39,635 bases of DNA from an uncultured Methylobacter sp. (GCA_903832775.1 CAILCX010000081.1:1-39635), one strand, 5' to 3'; positions 23,887 through 33,164 are shown, counted from the first letter of the stretch. The notes: generated by a model not told the origin, from the letters alone. Numbers and translations are program-made.

Positions 23887-24909
23887 ATGAGCATACAAAA
23901 CGAACTACAAACCACTATTGCTGAACTGGTCGTCAAGGGCAAAGGCATACTTGCCGCCGATGAAAGTCATCCGACCATGGCCAAACGCTTTGCTACGATA
24001 AAGATAGATTCCAACGAAGAAAGCCGACGAGCCTATCGCTCCATATTACTGACTACCCCAAACTTGGGAGACTTCATCAGTGGCGTGATTCTGTTTGAAG
24101 AAACCCTGGAACAAAAAACTGATGACGGTAAACTGCTTCCGGCTGTGCTGGCTGATAATGGTATGGTGCCTGGTATCAAAGTTGATAAAGGCACCCTGCC
24201 CCTGGCGAATGCCTCGGGCGATTTGATTACCCAAGGCTTGGACGGTCTGACTGAGCGACTGGAAGGCTATAAAGTACAAGGCGCACGCTTTGCTAAATGG
24301 CGGGAAGTCTATTCTATTAGCCCGAACAACCCGACCCAACTTGGTATGGATGCTAACGCAGAAGTATTGGCCCGCTATGCAGCCATTTGTCAATCAGTGG
24401 GTATTGTGCCTATTGTCGAACCGGAAGTGCTGTTAGATGGTGATCATACCATCGACTACTGCTTTGAAGTAACTGAAGCTGTGCAGCGTGCGGTGTTTCA
24501 TGCTTTATACAGACACCGGGTTGAACTGGAATATATCGTCCTCAAACCCAGCATGGTTATGCCCGGTAAGACTGCGCAATGCCAGGCGAATCCAGAAGAA
24601 ATTGCCGAGAAAACTCTTACACAATTACGCCGTTCGGTGCCTGCGGCGATGCCGGTAATTAATTTTCTTTCGGGCGGACAAACGCCAAAAGAGGCTACGG
24701 CAAATCTTAATGCTATCAATGCCATGGCTGGAAACGCACCATGGGAATTAAGTTTTTCTTATGGAAGGGCCTTGCAGCAACCGGTACTTCAAGCATGGCA
24801 GGGAGAACCGGAGAATAGCAAAGCTGCGCAAAATGCCCTTTATCAACGCGCAAAACTGAATGGCGCAGCCCGCTATGGTAATTATTCTGCAAATATGGAA
24901 AACGAATAA
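23887..24909 (+). CDS. class I fructose-bisphosphate aldolase
   Basis: A 340-residue Schiff-base aldolase that splits fructose-1,6-bisphosphate to dihydroxyacetone phosphate and glyceraldehyde-3-phosphate. Class I signatures are clear: KGILAADESHPTMAKRF at the N-terminus, ARFAKWREVYSI, IVPIVEPEVLLDGDHTI, the Schiff-base lysine Lys220 in VLKPSMVMPGK, and INFLSGGQTPKEATANLNAI. Length is close to the usual animal/plant-type enzyme. GGAG precedes the ATG. The gene appears monocistronic. In a ribulose-monophosphate methylotroph this enzyme would act in sugar-phosphate cleavage, but nothing here proves that lifestyle. Most gammaproteobacteria rely on a class II aldolase, so this gene is somewhat distinctive. 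Confidence 0.96.
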   Translation: MSIQNELQTTIAELVVKGKGILAADESHPTMAKRFATIKIDSNEESRRAYRSILLTTPNLGDFISGVILFEETLEQKTDDGKLLPAVLADNGMVPGIKVDKGTLPLANASGDLITQGLDGLTERLEGYKVQGARFAKWREVYSISPNNPTQLGMDANAEVLARYAAICQSVGIVPIVEPEVLLDGDHTIDYCFEVTEAVQRAVFHALYRHRVELEYIVLKPSMVMPGKTAQCQANPEEIAEKTLTQLRRSVPAAMPVINFLSGGQTPKEATANLNAINAMAGNAPWELSFSYGRALQQPVLQAWQGEPENSKAAQNALYQRAKLNGAARYGNYSANMENE

Positions 24910-24923
24910 TGGTGTTATTCAGT

Positions 24924-24942
24924 AAACATAAAAAATATGTTT
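24924..24942 (+). terminator. AT-rich hairpin after the aldolase gene
   Basis: AAACATA and TATGTTT form a perfect 7-base stem around five A residues, 14 bases after the stop codon. It lacks GC pairs and a T tract, so it is a weak terminator at best. Confidence 0.3.
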
Positions 24943-25118
24943 GAGCTTAATTGTTTAGGTAAATAATCAAATTGTTATTGCCAACCTTGAATCCACGAGC
25001 TTTCGACAATCAAGTCAAAGCAAGGCAAGATAAAAATACGATACAAATAGATAGCTTCCATTTCGATGATCTCGATCTGAAGATCACATATTTCGGGCAG
25101 TATCACTTTGATCTTTTA

Positions 25119-25141
25119 GGGAACTACAAAAAGCAGTTCCC
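25119..25141. repeat. inverted repeat between convergent genes
   Basis: GGGAACT and AGTTCCC form a perfect 7-base stem with a 9-base loop. It lies between the convergent aldolase and PepSY-like genes, where a bidirectional terminator would be expected, although neither side has a long T run. Confidence 0.4.
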
Positions 25142-25187
25142 CAAGAACTAATTCAATATCTGAACCGAATAAAATCCTTTTTATACT

Positions 25188-25664
25188 TTATTGGTACTGT
25201 TCTTTCCCCGTAATTCTGCCTTTTCCATCGATCCCCACCTTCCAATTCGCGCCTGCATGAACCAAATAGACTTCGTATTCTTCCCCGGGACCATTAGGAT
25301 TGGCTATCAACTCTGCTTTTTTAAACTCATATTTAGGATAGGTTTTTTCCAGGGTTTCTTTGACTACTGGCGGAGCTTCACTTAAATCGGCCAAAGGCAA
25401 TTCATCTGTAAACAGCGTGCCATTAGCTATAAAAAGCTCCATTAATGATTCTACCTCATCAATTTTAAAAGTTACTTCCAGTAAATTCTGACCAAAATGA
25501 GTTTCATGACCAGCCTGAAGATCGTGAGCCTTGGGATGTCTTTTTATAATATCCTCTTTTACTTTCTCAGGAATACTGACCTCGGCTATTTGCTCAGCAT
25601 TGACTGTAAAAACGACCGCTGAAAGCAAAATAGTACCCAGGGTTTTATGTATCGTTTGAAGCAT
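25188..25664 (-). CDS. exported PepSY-like small protein
   Basis: A 158-residue periplasmic protein. The ATG at 25664 is chosen because AGAGGAAAG lies just upstream and it yields a clean signal peptide (cleavage after VNA at about 23); an in-frame ATG at 25700 would place 12 unsuited residues before it. The mature part has two similar halves of the PepSY-like type: IPEKVKEDIIKRHPKAHDLQ with LEVTFKIDEVESLMELFIAN, then PPVVKETLEKTYPKYEFKKA with EYEVYLVHAGANWKVGIDG. PepSY-like domains are known as small exported ligand- or protease-interacting modules. The exact role is unknown. It is the last gene of a minus-strand trio, 14 bases after the Sel1-repeat gene. Confidence 0.75.
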   Translation of the reverse strand: MLQTIHKTLGTILLSAVVFTVNAEQIAEVSIPEKVKEDIIKRHPKAHDLQAGHETHFGQNLLEVTFKIDEVESLMELFIANGTLFTDELPLADLSEAPPVVKETLEKTYPKYEFKKAELIANPNGPGEEYEVYLVHAGANWKVGIDGKGRITGKEQYQ

Positions 25665-25678
25665 TTTCTTTCCTCTTG

Positions 25679-26431
25679 TTAATGTAAGACCGGATGCCAT
25701 AAAGCAGCACGCTTCTGCGCATCCGCAATTTGTGTTGGCGTTAATTCTGTTTCAAGCTTATTAAGAAAACCTTGGGCCAAGTCATCGCCCTGGGCTGCCG
25801 CTTGAGCAAACCAGACATAAGCCTCCTGTTCGTCTTTTGAAACACCTTCACCCTCCAGGTAACTTAATCCAAGATGATGTTGAGCCATCATATTACCCTG
25901 CTCTGCGGATTGCATAAACCATTTAACGGCTTCGGCAAGATTTTTTGTTATTCCCTGACCACCTAGATACATTAATCCCAAATCAACCTGTGCAATCGCA
26001 TGGCCCTGTTCAGCCGCTTTTAGAAACCATTTGTAGGCTTCGTCATAATGTCGGGTTACACCTTCGCCATTGGCATACATTAAGCCCAAATTGAATTGGG
26101 CCGGCACGTCACCCCGTTCAGCCGCTTTTAAAAACCACTGCGCGGCTTGTTTAAGATCAATCTCTACGCCTTCACCATGGGCATACATCAAACCCAAATT
26201 ATATTGGGCAAGTGGATTACCATGATCAGCGGCAGATTTAAACCATTTTTGCGCCTGGAGATAATCCTTCTCTACACCACTGCCCAAGGCATATTTGCTT
26301 CCCAAATCCGTTTGCGCAATAGCATCACCCAGTTCTGCACGTTGTTTTAGATCAGTCAGCTTATCCGCCAATAACACAGGTGAATAAGCCATACATAAAC
26401 TCAACAACCAACCTATCGATTTTGCTCGCAT
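25679..26431 (-). CDS. exported Sel1-repeat protein
   Basis: About 250 residues counted from the ATG at 26431, which gives a good signal peptide (MRAKSIGWLLSLCMAYSPVLLA) and has AGG upstream; an in-frame ATG at 26464 would add 11 residues. The mature protein is almost entirely Sel1-like repeats of 36 residues, about five full copies and a partial one, each built around AQ.DLG..Y..G.GV....A..WF..AAE.G (for example LAQYNLGLMYAHGEGV). Such repeats form TPR-like superhelices that scaffold protein complexes; in the periplasm they often bind envelope partners. It lies between the lipoprotein and the PepSY-like gene and is probably co-transcribed with both. Confidence 0.88.
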   Translation of the reverse strand: MRAKSIGWLLSLCMAYSPVLLADKLTDLKQRAELGDAIAQTDLGSKYALGSGVEKDYLQAQKWFKSAADHGNPLAQYNLGLMYAHGEGVEIDLKQAAQWFLKAAERGDVPAQFNLGLMYANGEGVTRHYDEAYKWFLKAAEQGHAIAQVDLGLMYLGGQGITKNLAEAVKWFMQSAEQGNMMAQHHLGLSYLEGEGVSKDEQEAYVWFAQAAAQGDDLAQGFLNKLETELTPTQIADAQKRAALWHPVLH

Positions 26432-26470
26432 TTTATCTAACCTGTTAGTAATTAAAAAACGCATCCCTGA

Positions 26471-26794
26471 TTAATCATGATCATGACGACGATATTCGCC
26501 ATACCCTCTTCCCTCATGCCCATGTTCGCGATATTCATTATGCTCTCGGTAAGGTTGATATTGCTGATAACCTCTATTTCCATAATTACCATAATTGCCA
26601 TAAGGTGCCGGTCTGGCACCGTAGCCATAACCATTGCCCATTGGCATCGAACGGTGGCCATAAGCATAAGGATAGGGCGCGCAGCCGCTAATGAATATAA
26701 GGATAATAATGGCGGCTATTGAACGAGCTTGCATAGTCATCATGTTTGGTCTCGGCATTAAGTTTGTTGATATGATTTTTGTGATTTTAAACAT
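26471..26794 (-). CDS. small Tyr/Gly/His-rich lipoprotein
   Basis: A 107-residue predicted lipoprotein. GAGGAG seven bases upstream supports the ATG at 26794. A basic and then hydrophobic leader (SIAAIIILIF) ends in the lipobox ISGC with Cys38. The mature 70 residues are low-complexity: about 14 Tyr, 13 Gly and 6 His, with GYGYGARPAPYGNYGNYG and a C-terminal EYREHGHEG...RRHDHD stretch. I do not recognise a family. The His cluster could bind metal, which would fit the Cus copper pump encoded just upstream on the same strand, but that is a guess. Tyr/Gly repeats also occur in matrix or surface-exposed proteins. It heads the lipoprotein, Sel1 and PepSY-like trio. Confidence 0.72.
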   Translation of the reverse strand: MFKITKIISTNLMPRPNMMTMQARSIAAIIILIFISGCAPYPYAYGHRSMPMGNGYGYGARPAPYGNYGNYGNRGYQQYQPYREHNEYREHGHEGRGYGEYRRHDHD

Positions 26795-26978
26795 ATAAAA
26801 CTCCTCGTAAAAAGTGTTTGGGGTGTTATCACTTTTACATAGGGTAACTGAACTATTGCTTAATAAATAATTGTTATGAAGTTGCTAAAAAAAATCGGCA
26901 TTAAATAATCAAGTAAATGGATACTCCGTTAATTGATGACCTCAGAAATTAATCTGGAAATTTTGAATTTGGGTCCGA

Positions 26979-29900
26979 TTAATACTTTTTCTTGAGGGAA
27001 AACTGCTTGCACAAGGCATAAAGCGCTGGTATCACAATTAAGGTCAACAACGTAGACGAAACCATTCCTCCAACCATAGGTGCGGCGATACGACGCATAA
27101 CTTCGGAACCTGTGCCTGCACTCCACAAAATCGGTAACAGTCCGGCCATAATGGCAGTGACCGTCATGATTTTGGGGCGCAGACGCTCCGCAGCACCAGT
27201 CATCAAGGCACTATAAAGATCAGCTTCCGTAAACGACCTCTGCGCTTCAAGACATTCGCGTTGTTTTTCTCGATACGCCTGATCCAGATACATAAGCATC
27301 ACTACACCGGTTTCGGCCGACACGCCCGCCAACGCAATAAAGCCAACTCCGACCGCCACACTGACGTTATATTCCAGAATCCACAACAGCCAGATTCCAC
27401 CCACCAACGCAAAAGGTACGGACAGCATGACAATTAAAGTTTCAGTCAGGCGGCCGAAATTAAGATAAAGCAATACAAAAATAATACCCAGCGTTAACGG
27501 CACTACCATTTGCAAACGTTCTTTGGCGCGTTCCATATACTCAAACTGACCGCTCCAGGTAATATAATAACCTGGCGGAAACTTGACCGCCTGCTGCACC
27601 GCCTGTCTGGCATCCTGCACATAGCTGCCGAGATCGCGCCCTCGCATGTCGACATAAATATAAACCGACAACAAGGCATTTTCGGTTCGGATAGCCGGTG
27701 GCCCTTTGTTCAAACTTAGTTGTGCCAATTGCCCCAAGGGAATCACTGAGCCACCAGCCACCGGAACCAAAACATGTTCTGCTATAGCTTTTGGGCTATC
27801 TCGTAGTTCACGCGGATAACGGACAATAACCGCAAAACGCTCGCGTCCTTCAACCATTGTGGTAACGGTTTCACCGCCTATTGCCGTCGCGATAATATCC
27901 TGCAGCTCGCCAATTAACAGCCCATAACGCGCCAGCGCTTCGTAGTTTGGAACAATATCCAGATAAAAACCGCCGGTAACGCGTTCGGCGTAAGCACTGG
28001 TAGTATTGGGAACGGTTTTGACAACTTGTTCAATCTGTTGCGCCAAACGCTCCATTTCTGCCAGATCTTTGCCAAACAACTTAATACCGATTGGCGTGCG
28101 GATACCGGTCGCCAACATATCGATGCGATTCTTGATCGGCATGGTCCAGGCATTGCTGACCCCCGGAATTTGTAGTGCCAGATCCATCTCGGCAATCAAT
28201 TTATCGATGGTCATGCCGGGCCGCCAGGCAGATTCCAGCCTGAGATTGACCAGAGTTTCCGACATCTCCAGTGGTGCTGGATCGGTAGCGGTCAGCGCCC
28301 GTCCGGCTTTCCCAAACACCGATTCGACCTCGGGAAAACTTTTGATGATGCGATCCTGAATTTGCAATAATTCGGCGGCTTTGGTTACTGATAAACCCGG
28401 CAAGGTTTGTGGCATGAATAACAACGTACCCTCGTTTAAAGTCGGCATGAACTCGCCACCAAGCTGTGACGCTGGGTACCAGCTCGCTGCCAGCATCAGC
28501 AATGCAAAAACGAGCGTGAGTTTTTTATATTGCATAACCCGAGTGATAACCGGGCGATAAATCCAAAACAAAATCCGGTTGATCGGATTACGATGCTCGG
28601 GCAAAATCTTTCCACGAACAAACAGACTCATTAACACCGGCACCAGCGTCACTGACAAAAAAGCCGCGCCAGCCATGGCGAAAGTTTTGGTATAAGCCAA
28701 GGGATGGAACAAACGACCTTCCTGCGCTTCCAAGGCAAACACCGGCAAAAAAGAAACGGTGATAATCAATAAACTAAAAAAAAGCGGCGGCCCGACTTCC
28801 CTGCAAGAATTAAGCAGAATTTCTGCGCGTGACAAGCGGCCTGCATCACGCTCCAGATGTTTATGCGTATTTTCGATCATCACAATCGCCGCATCCACCA
28901 TCGCTCCAATAGCAATGGCAATACCGCCGAGACTCATGATATTCGAATTCATCCCTAAAGCCTGCATTACAATAAATGCGATCAACACGCCAACCGGCAA
29001 CATCAAAATCGCCACTAACGCGCTGCGTAAATGCAATAAAAACAAGACGCAGACAGCCGCAACCACAACACTTTCTTCGAGCAACGTATGGCGCAGATTT
29101 TCAATCGCGCGATGGATCAATTCCGAACGATCATAAACCGTTTGCACACTAACACCGGCTGGCAATCCGGTGGTGATTTCGTGCAATCGTTCTTTGACAT
29201 GACTAATTACTTCCAGCGCATTCTGACCATAACGGGCCAAAGCGATACCGGAAACAGCTTCGCCCTCGCCATTCAATTCGGTGATGCCGCGCCTTTCATC
29301 GGGAACCAGTTCCACGCGTGCCACATCTCGGATCAACACTGGAATTCCGTTTTCAACTTTCAATACCAGCTTTTGTAAATCCTTGGAACCACGCAAATAG
29401 CCGTGACCACGCACCATGTATTCGGTTTCGGCAAGCTCAATAACCCGTCCACCGACATCACGATTGCCATTACGAATAGTGTCGCTCAGGGTGCGTAAAG
29501 AAATACCATAAGCTTGTAACTTGTGCGGATCCACAGTCACTTGATATTGCTGGACAAAACCGCCGATACTGGCAATTTCTGCAACACCTTTGGCTTTGCT
29601 TAATTGGTAGCGCACAAACCAGTCTTGCAAAGTGCGCAATTCAGCGAGCGAATAGTTTTTTGCCACCAAAACATATTGATAAATCCAGCCTACGCCAGAT
29701 GCATCTGGCCCTAATTTAGGTTTTACAGTAGGTGGCAGGTTTCCGGTCAGCGTTGTGAGATATTCCAGAACCCTTGAACGTGCCCAGTAAATATCAGTGC
29801 CATCCTCGAAAATAACATAGACAAAAGAGGCACCGAAAAAAGAAAAACCACGTACGACTTTGGAACGCGGCACGCTTAACATCGCGGTGGTCAATGGATA

Positions 29901-30098
29901 GGTCACCTGATCCTCAACGACTTGCGGCGCTTGTCCGGGATATTCGGTATAAACAATAACCTGTGCATCAGATAAATCGGGTAGCGCATCCAGTGGCATT
30001 TTGGACAATGCATAAGCCCCGCCAATAATAATGCCGAAAGTTGCCAGCAACACCAAAAACACATTACGCAGGGACCAGGCGATAATATGATTTAGCAT
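26979..30098 (-). CDS. cusA: CusA-type Cu(I)/Ag(I) RND efflux pump
   Basis: A 1039-residue heavy-metal RND permease. The fourth membrane segment holds the proton-relay Asp in GGIAIAIGAMVDAAIVMIEN. The three methionines that bind Cu(I)/Ag(I) in E. coli CusA (573, 623, 672) are matched by Met562 (LFMPQTLPG), Met612 (PLEMSETL) and Met661 (NRIDMLATG), all offset by exactly 11. This separates it from zinc/cobalt CzcA pumps. Further landmarks are GAMVDAAI, RNGNRDVGGRVIEL and VGVGFIALAGVSAETGVVMLMYL. Two bases separate it from the adaptor gene upstream, so the cusC-cusB-cusA order is a tight minus-strand operon. It exports copper or silver from periplasm (and possibly cytoplasm) through CusB and CusC. 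Confidence 0.95.
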   Translation of the reverse strand: MLNHIIAWSLRNVFLVLLATFGIIIGGAYALSKMPLDALPDLSDAQVIVYTEYPGQAPQVVEDQVTYPLTTAMLSVPRSKVVRGFSFFGASFVYVIFEDGTDIYWARSRVLEYLTTLTGNLPPTVKPKLGPDASGVGWIYQYVLVAKNYSLAELRTLQDWFVRYQLSKAKGVAEIASIGGFVQQYQVTVDPHKLQAYGISLRTLSDTIRNGNRDVGGRVIELAETEYMVRGHGYLRGSKDLQKLVLKVENGIPVLIRDVARVELVPDERRGITELNGEGEAVSGIALARYGQNALEVISHVKERLHEITTGLPAGVSVQTVYDRSELIHRAIENLRHTLLEESVVVAAVCVLFLLHLRSALVAILMLPVGVLIAFIVMQALGMNSNIMSLGGIAIAIGAMVDAAIVMIENTHKHLERDAGRLSRAEILLNSCREVGPPLFFSLLIITVSFLPVFALEAQEGRLFHPLAYTKTFAMAGAAFLSVTLVPVLMSLFVRGKILPEHRNPINRILFWIYRPVITRVMQYKKLTLVFALLMLAASWYPASQLGGEFMPTLNEGTLLFMPQTLPGLSVTKAAELLQIQDRIIKSFPEVESVFGKAGRALTATDPAPLEMSETLVNLRLESAWRPGMTIDKLIAEMDLALQIPGVSNAWTMPIKNRIDMLATGIRTPIGIKLFGKDLAEMERLAQQIEQVVKTVPNTTSAYAERVTGGFYLDIVPNYEALARYGLLIGELQDIIATAIGGETVTTMVEGRERFAVIVRYPRELRDSPKAIAEHVLVPVAGGSVIPLGQLAQLSLNKGPPAIRTENALLSVYIYVDMRGRDLGSYVQDARQAVQQAVKFPPGYYITWSGQFEYMERAKERLQMVVPLTLGIIFVLLYLNFGRLTETLIVMLSVPFALVGGIWLLWILEYNVSVAVGVGFIALAGVSAETGVVMLMYLDQAYREKQRECLEAQRSFTEADLYSALMTGAAERLRPKIMTVTAIMAGLLPILWSAGTGSEVMRRIAAPMVGGMVSSTLLTLIVIPALYALCKQFSLKKKY

Positions 30099-30100
30099 GA

Positions 30101-31504
30101 CTAGGGGGTTTCAGGTTGCAACTTAGGCTTACCCTGACTATCAAACCCCTCCAACGCAGCCTTAAGATTGCTCTCTGCATCAATCAGGAAATTAGCGTGA
30201 GTCACTACTTCATCACCTTTCTCCAAACCGTGAATGACTTCCCAATAACCATCAGCCTGCAATCCCAGTTTGACAACATGCGGCTCAAAGCGTCCTTCGC
30301 CTTTTTGCACTAAAACCACTTGCCTTGCACCGCTATCGAGGACTGCCGAATCGGGTACCGCTAACATGTCAGGTTTGTTTTCAATAGCTGCCAGCGAGGC
30401 ACCGCCATAAAGTCCGGGCTTTAGCATGCCATCAGCATTAGGCAATACAACCCTTACTTTAACGGTGCGCGTTTCCGTAGTCAGCGTTGGATAGATAAAC
30501 TCAACTTTACCGCTAAATTGCTTTTCGGGATAAGCGTTTATATGAACCTGCGCGATTTGTCCCAGGCGCACCTCACCGATATCCTGCTCAAAAACTTCTA
30601 TCACCAACCACACCGTGCTTAAGTCAGCAATGCGAAATAGCAGTTCACCTGGCATGAAACGCATGCCCTCCTGCGCCGGTTTGTCCAGCACTACACCATT
30701 AACCGGCGACAACAATGGCAAGGTATCCAGCGTTTTCTCCTGAGTCTGTAAGCGCTGCAACTGTGCCGGGGCAATATCCCAATAATGTAGACGTTGCAAG
30801 GCATTACCGGTCAACTGCTCCGAATTCTTGCGTGCCTGAGGACTGCTCTGATTTAGCGCTTGCTGCCCCTGTTTTGCTATCAGATATTCCTGTTGTGCCG
30901 TCAATAACTCGGGGCTGTAAATCTCAAGTAGCGCTTGACCACGCTTGACATAGGCTCCCGTGGTATTAACATTCAACCGCTGAACCCAACCTTCAAATTT
31001 GGGAGTCACAGCGTGAACGTGACTTTCGTCAACCTGAATACTGCCCAGGGCGCGAATGCTCCGTGTCAATTTGCGGTGGGTTACAACTTCCGTAGTCACG
31101 CCCAATTTCTGGATTTTTTCCGGACTAATCTCAATCTGGCCGGCCTTCGCCAATTCTTTTTCATAAACAGGAAGATAATCCATGCCCATTTCATCTTTTT
31201 TGGGCACCAACGAAGTATCAGCTGCCCCCATAGGATGACGATAGTACAAAATTTTTCCGGCTTCCTGCGGCGAAATCGCTGAGTTCGGTTGTTCGGCAAA
31301 AACTGGCACGTAATCCATACCCATCTCATCTTTGGCGGGGGTAAGCGAGGTGACTTTAGAATTCATCGGATGACGATAATATAACGGTTTTTTTTCCGCA
31401 CTGAGATCCTGACTCTGATGTAGCTCTGCTTCGTGATGTCCCGCCCAAAAACCTAAACCAAGGCCCAGCAGCAACACCAAAATGGCCCAAATGTATTTAT
31501 TCAT
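30101..31504 (-). CDS. cusB: CusB-type metal efflux adaptor with duplicated Met-site domain
   Basis: A 467-residue adaptor with an N-terminal membrane anchor (about 4-22). Two tandem heavy-metal-binding (HMBD) repeats follow at about 42-69 and 87-114, each with YYRHPM...KDEMGMDY.PV. Met47/61/63 and Met92/106/108 correspond in pattern to the three-Met Cu(I) site in the N-terminus of E. coli CusB. The rest is the usual adaptor: a lipoyl-like part (ALLEIYSPELLTAQQEYLIA), helical hairpin, and barrel (LSTVWLVIEVFEQDIGEV). It hands metal to CusA and bridges to CusC. It overlaps the end of cusC by 8 bases. The duplication of the metal-binding repeat is the unusual feature; the family usually shows one or none. 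Confidence 0.93.
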   Translation of the reverse strand: MNKYIWAILVLLLGLGLGFWAGHHEAELHQSQDLSAEKKPLYYRHPMNSKVTSLTPAKDEMGMDYVPVFAEQPNSAISPQEAGKILYYRHPMGAADTSLVPKKDEMGMDYLPVYEKELAKAGQIEISPEKIQKLGVTTEVVTHRKLTRSIRALGSIQVDESHVHAVTPKFEGWVQRLNVNTTGAYVKRGQALLEIYSPELLTAQQEYLIAKQGQQALNQSSPQARKNSEQLTGNALQRLHYWDIAPAQLQRLQTQEKTLDTLPLLSPVNGVVLDKPAQEGMRFMPGELLFRIADLSTVWLVIEVFEQDIGEVRLGQIAQVHINAYPEKQFSGKVEFIYPTLTTETRTVKVRVVLPNADGMLKPGLYGGASLAAIENKPDMLAVPDSAVLDSGARQVVLVQKGEGRFEPHVVKLGLQADGYWEVIHGLEKGDEVVTHANFLIDAESNLKAALEGFDSQGKPKLQPETP

Positions 31505-32876
31505 GACTTAACACCTCGCCTACTTCTGCAGATAACTCGGCCAAGCTTTCCTGGGTTGAAACCAACGCTTGCCAATACTCTGTCTGATATTGAAAAAGGC
31601 TTAATTGGGTGCGTAATAAGTCACTAAAATCAGCCTGACTCACTTGATAACCAGCCAACAAAGAACTCACCGTTTGCTGGGCCTGCGGAATAATTTCATG
31701 TTCAAGCAACTGTAACTTTTCCTTACCATGCTCATACTCTGCGGCTTTGACCGCTATTTCAGCCTGGATTTTATGATGTTCATCCTGTAGCGAATATTGT
31801 TCCTGTAAAAGTTCACTCTGACGTTGATCAACAGCTTTGGCTTGTTTTTGATCCGCATAAACCGGCACACTCATGCTTAACTGAACATTGGCGAAATCGC
31901 TACGTACTTCACCAGTCGGCGTGTTTTGCCGATTTGCATACCCAGCCCCTACCGTAAAATCGGGGTAATAATCTTTTTTTGCCAGATCAACTCTAGCTAC
32001 AGCGGCATCCAACAACTTATTGTGCTGGGCAAATAAAGGACGCATTTGCAATGCCTTAGCCTGTAAAACAGACGGAACCAGAGTCGGTAACTTAAACTCT
32101 GCTTCAGACGGAATCCGAATCGGCGATTCCGGAGTACGATCAAGGAGAACGTTAAATCTGGCACTTTGTGCATGACGCATGCCGATCAGATTTAATTTTT
32201 CTTCTTTTAATTTTGAAAGTTCCAATTGCACCAACTGCACATCCTGCTGCGAGCCTTTACCCACCTTATACTTGGCCTGAGCGACATCGATGAGCTGCAA
32301 AAAAAAACCCTCAGCGTCGTTCAGTAAATTCAAAGCCCGATCGTAATAAAACAAACGCCACCAGCTCTGTTTTACCTCCCGCATCAAGCGTAAACGCGCT
32401 TCGTCAACGGAATCAACTGCCGCCAGTGCTTCCTTTTCGGCAATTCTTTCCCGCAAAGCCAACTTACCGGGAAAAGGAAACGCCTGACTAATGCCGACTC
32501 CCAACATAGTCATATCTTCTTTGCGCAGATCAAAACTGCGGGTCGGCACATTTTGCATGTCAAAGCTAACCGTTGGATCTGGTAACGCACCCATTTGTGC
32601 GGGAACTGCAGCCAGCGCTTCGGCACGTGCCCTGATTTCAGCCAGACCGGGATTGCCGGTCAAAGCATGATCAAGTGCCAGCTTAAGTGTCAATAAGGCT
32701 TCTTCAGAATGATTAGGACGGCTTTCATAAGCCAAAACTTCGGCCCAGGTCAAGCGCACAGAGTGAGGCGCAACATGCAAACACAAACCAGGCAAAAACA
32801 ACGCAAGTCCAAACGTAAACACTGTTTTCTCGGAAAGAATATAGCTTAGCAACCGGGAGCAGGTAATAATAGCCAT
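31497..32876 (-). CDS. cusC: CusC-type outer-membrane efflux channel
   Basis: A 459-residue TolC-fold protein with the two OEP halves (LTLKLALDHALTGNPGLAEIRARA and LDAAVARVDLAKKDYYPDFTVGAGYANRQ). The N-terminus (MAIITCSRLLSYILSEKTVFTFGLALFLPG) is an awkward signal peptide with no proper lipobox, unlike E. coli CusC, which is a lipoprotein. AGGA lies 11 bases before the ATG. It is the first gene of the cus operon and divergent from the M48 protease gene. Downstream it overlaps cusB by 8 bases. Assignment to the copper pump rests on operon position; sequence alone gives only the TolC family. Confidence 0.9.
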   Translation of the reverse strand: MAIITCSRLLSYILSEKTVFTFGLALFLPGLCLHVAPHSVRLTWAEVLAYESRPNHSEEALLTLKLALDHALTGNPGLAEIRARAEALAAVPAQMGALPDPTVSFDMQNVPTRSFDLRKEDMTMLGVGISQAFPFPGKLALRERIAEKEALAAVDSVDEARLRLMREVKQSWWRLFYYDRALNLLNDAEGFFLQLIDVAQAKYKVGKGSQQDVQLVQLELSKLKEEKLNLIGMRHAQSARFNVLLDRTPESPIRIPSEAEFKLPTLVPSVLQAKALQMRPLFAQHNKLLDAAVARVDLAKKDYYPDFTVGAGYANRQNTPTGEVRSDFANVQLSMSVPVYADQKQAKAVDQRQSELLQEQYSLQDEHHKIQAEIAVKAAEYEHGKEKLQLLEHEIIPQAQQTVSSLLAGYQVSQADFSDLLRTQLSLFQYQTEYWQALVSTQESLAELSAEVGEVLSHE

Positions 32877-33013
32877 GATATTTTTTCCTATGCAATTTTG
32901 TAAATCTTCGTAGCTAAAACTACTGTTATGCAGTTTAACTTAATGACTGTGACCTGGCTAGCTCATCATTTCAAACTAGTAGCTGATATCACCCTACCTG
33001 GTTAATCGAATAA

Positions 33014-33038
33014 ATTATAAAAAATTGATAACCATCAA
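33014..33038 (-). promoter_or_regulatory. candidate cus promoter element
   Basis: On the minus strand a perfect -10 hexamer, TATAAT, occurs (33014-33019), about 140 bases upstream of cusC. An inverted repeat, TTGAT-4-ATCAA (33025-33038), lies just upstream of it, where a repressor or activator could bind. No good -35 at the normal spacing is seen, which would suit an activator-dependent promoter. No CueR or CusR box was recognised. Confidence 0.3.
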
Positions 33039-33164
33039 AACTAATAAACCAATTTACGCCAAACTCAGATTTATAATGCCTACCTTGATAATTCAGAGAC
33101 AAACCCAATACTGAGACTTACAATATCCTAAATAAAAACCTGTTTATACACTCTGTCCCATCGC

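Noticed and set aside
25188-25700. Longer start (25700) for the PepSY-like protein
   Set aside because: It would put 12 residues before a clean signal peptide, overlap the Sel1 gene end, and ignore the AGAGGAAAG site before 25664.
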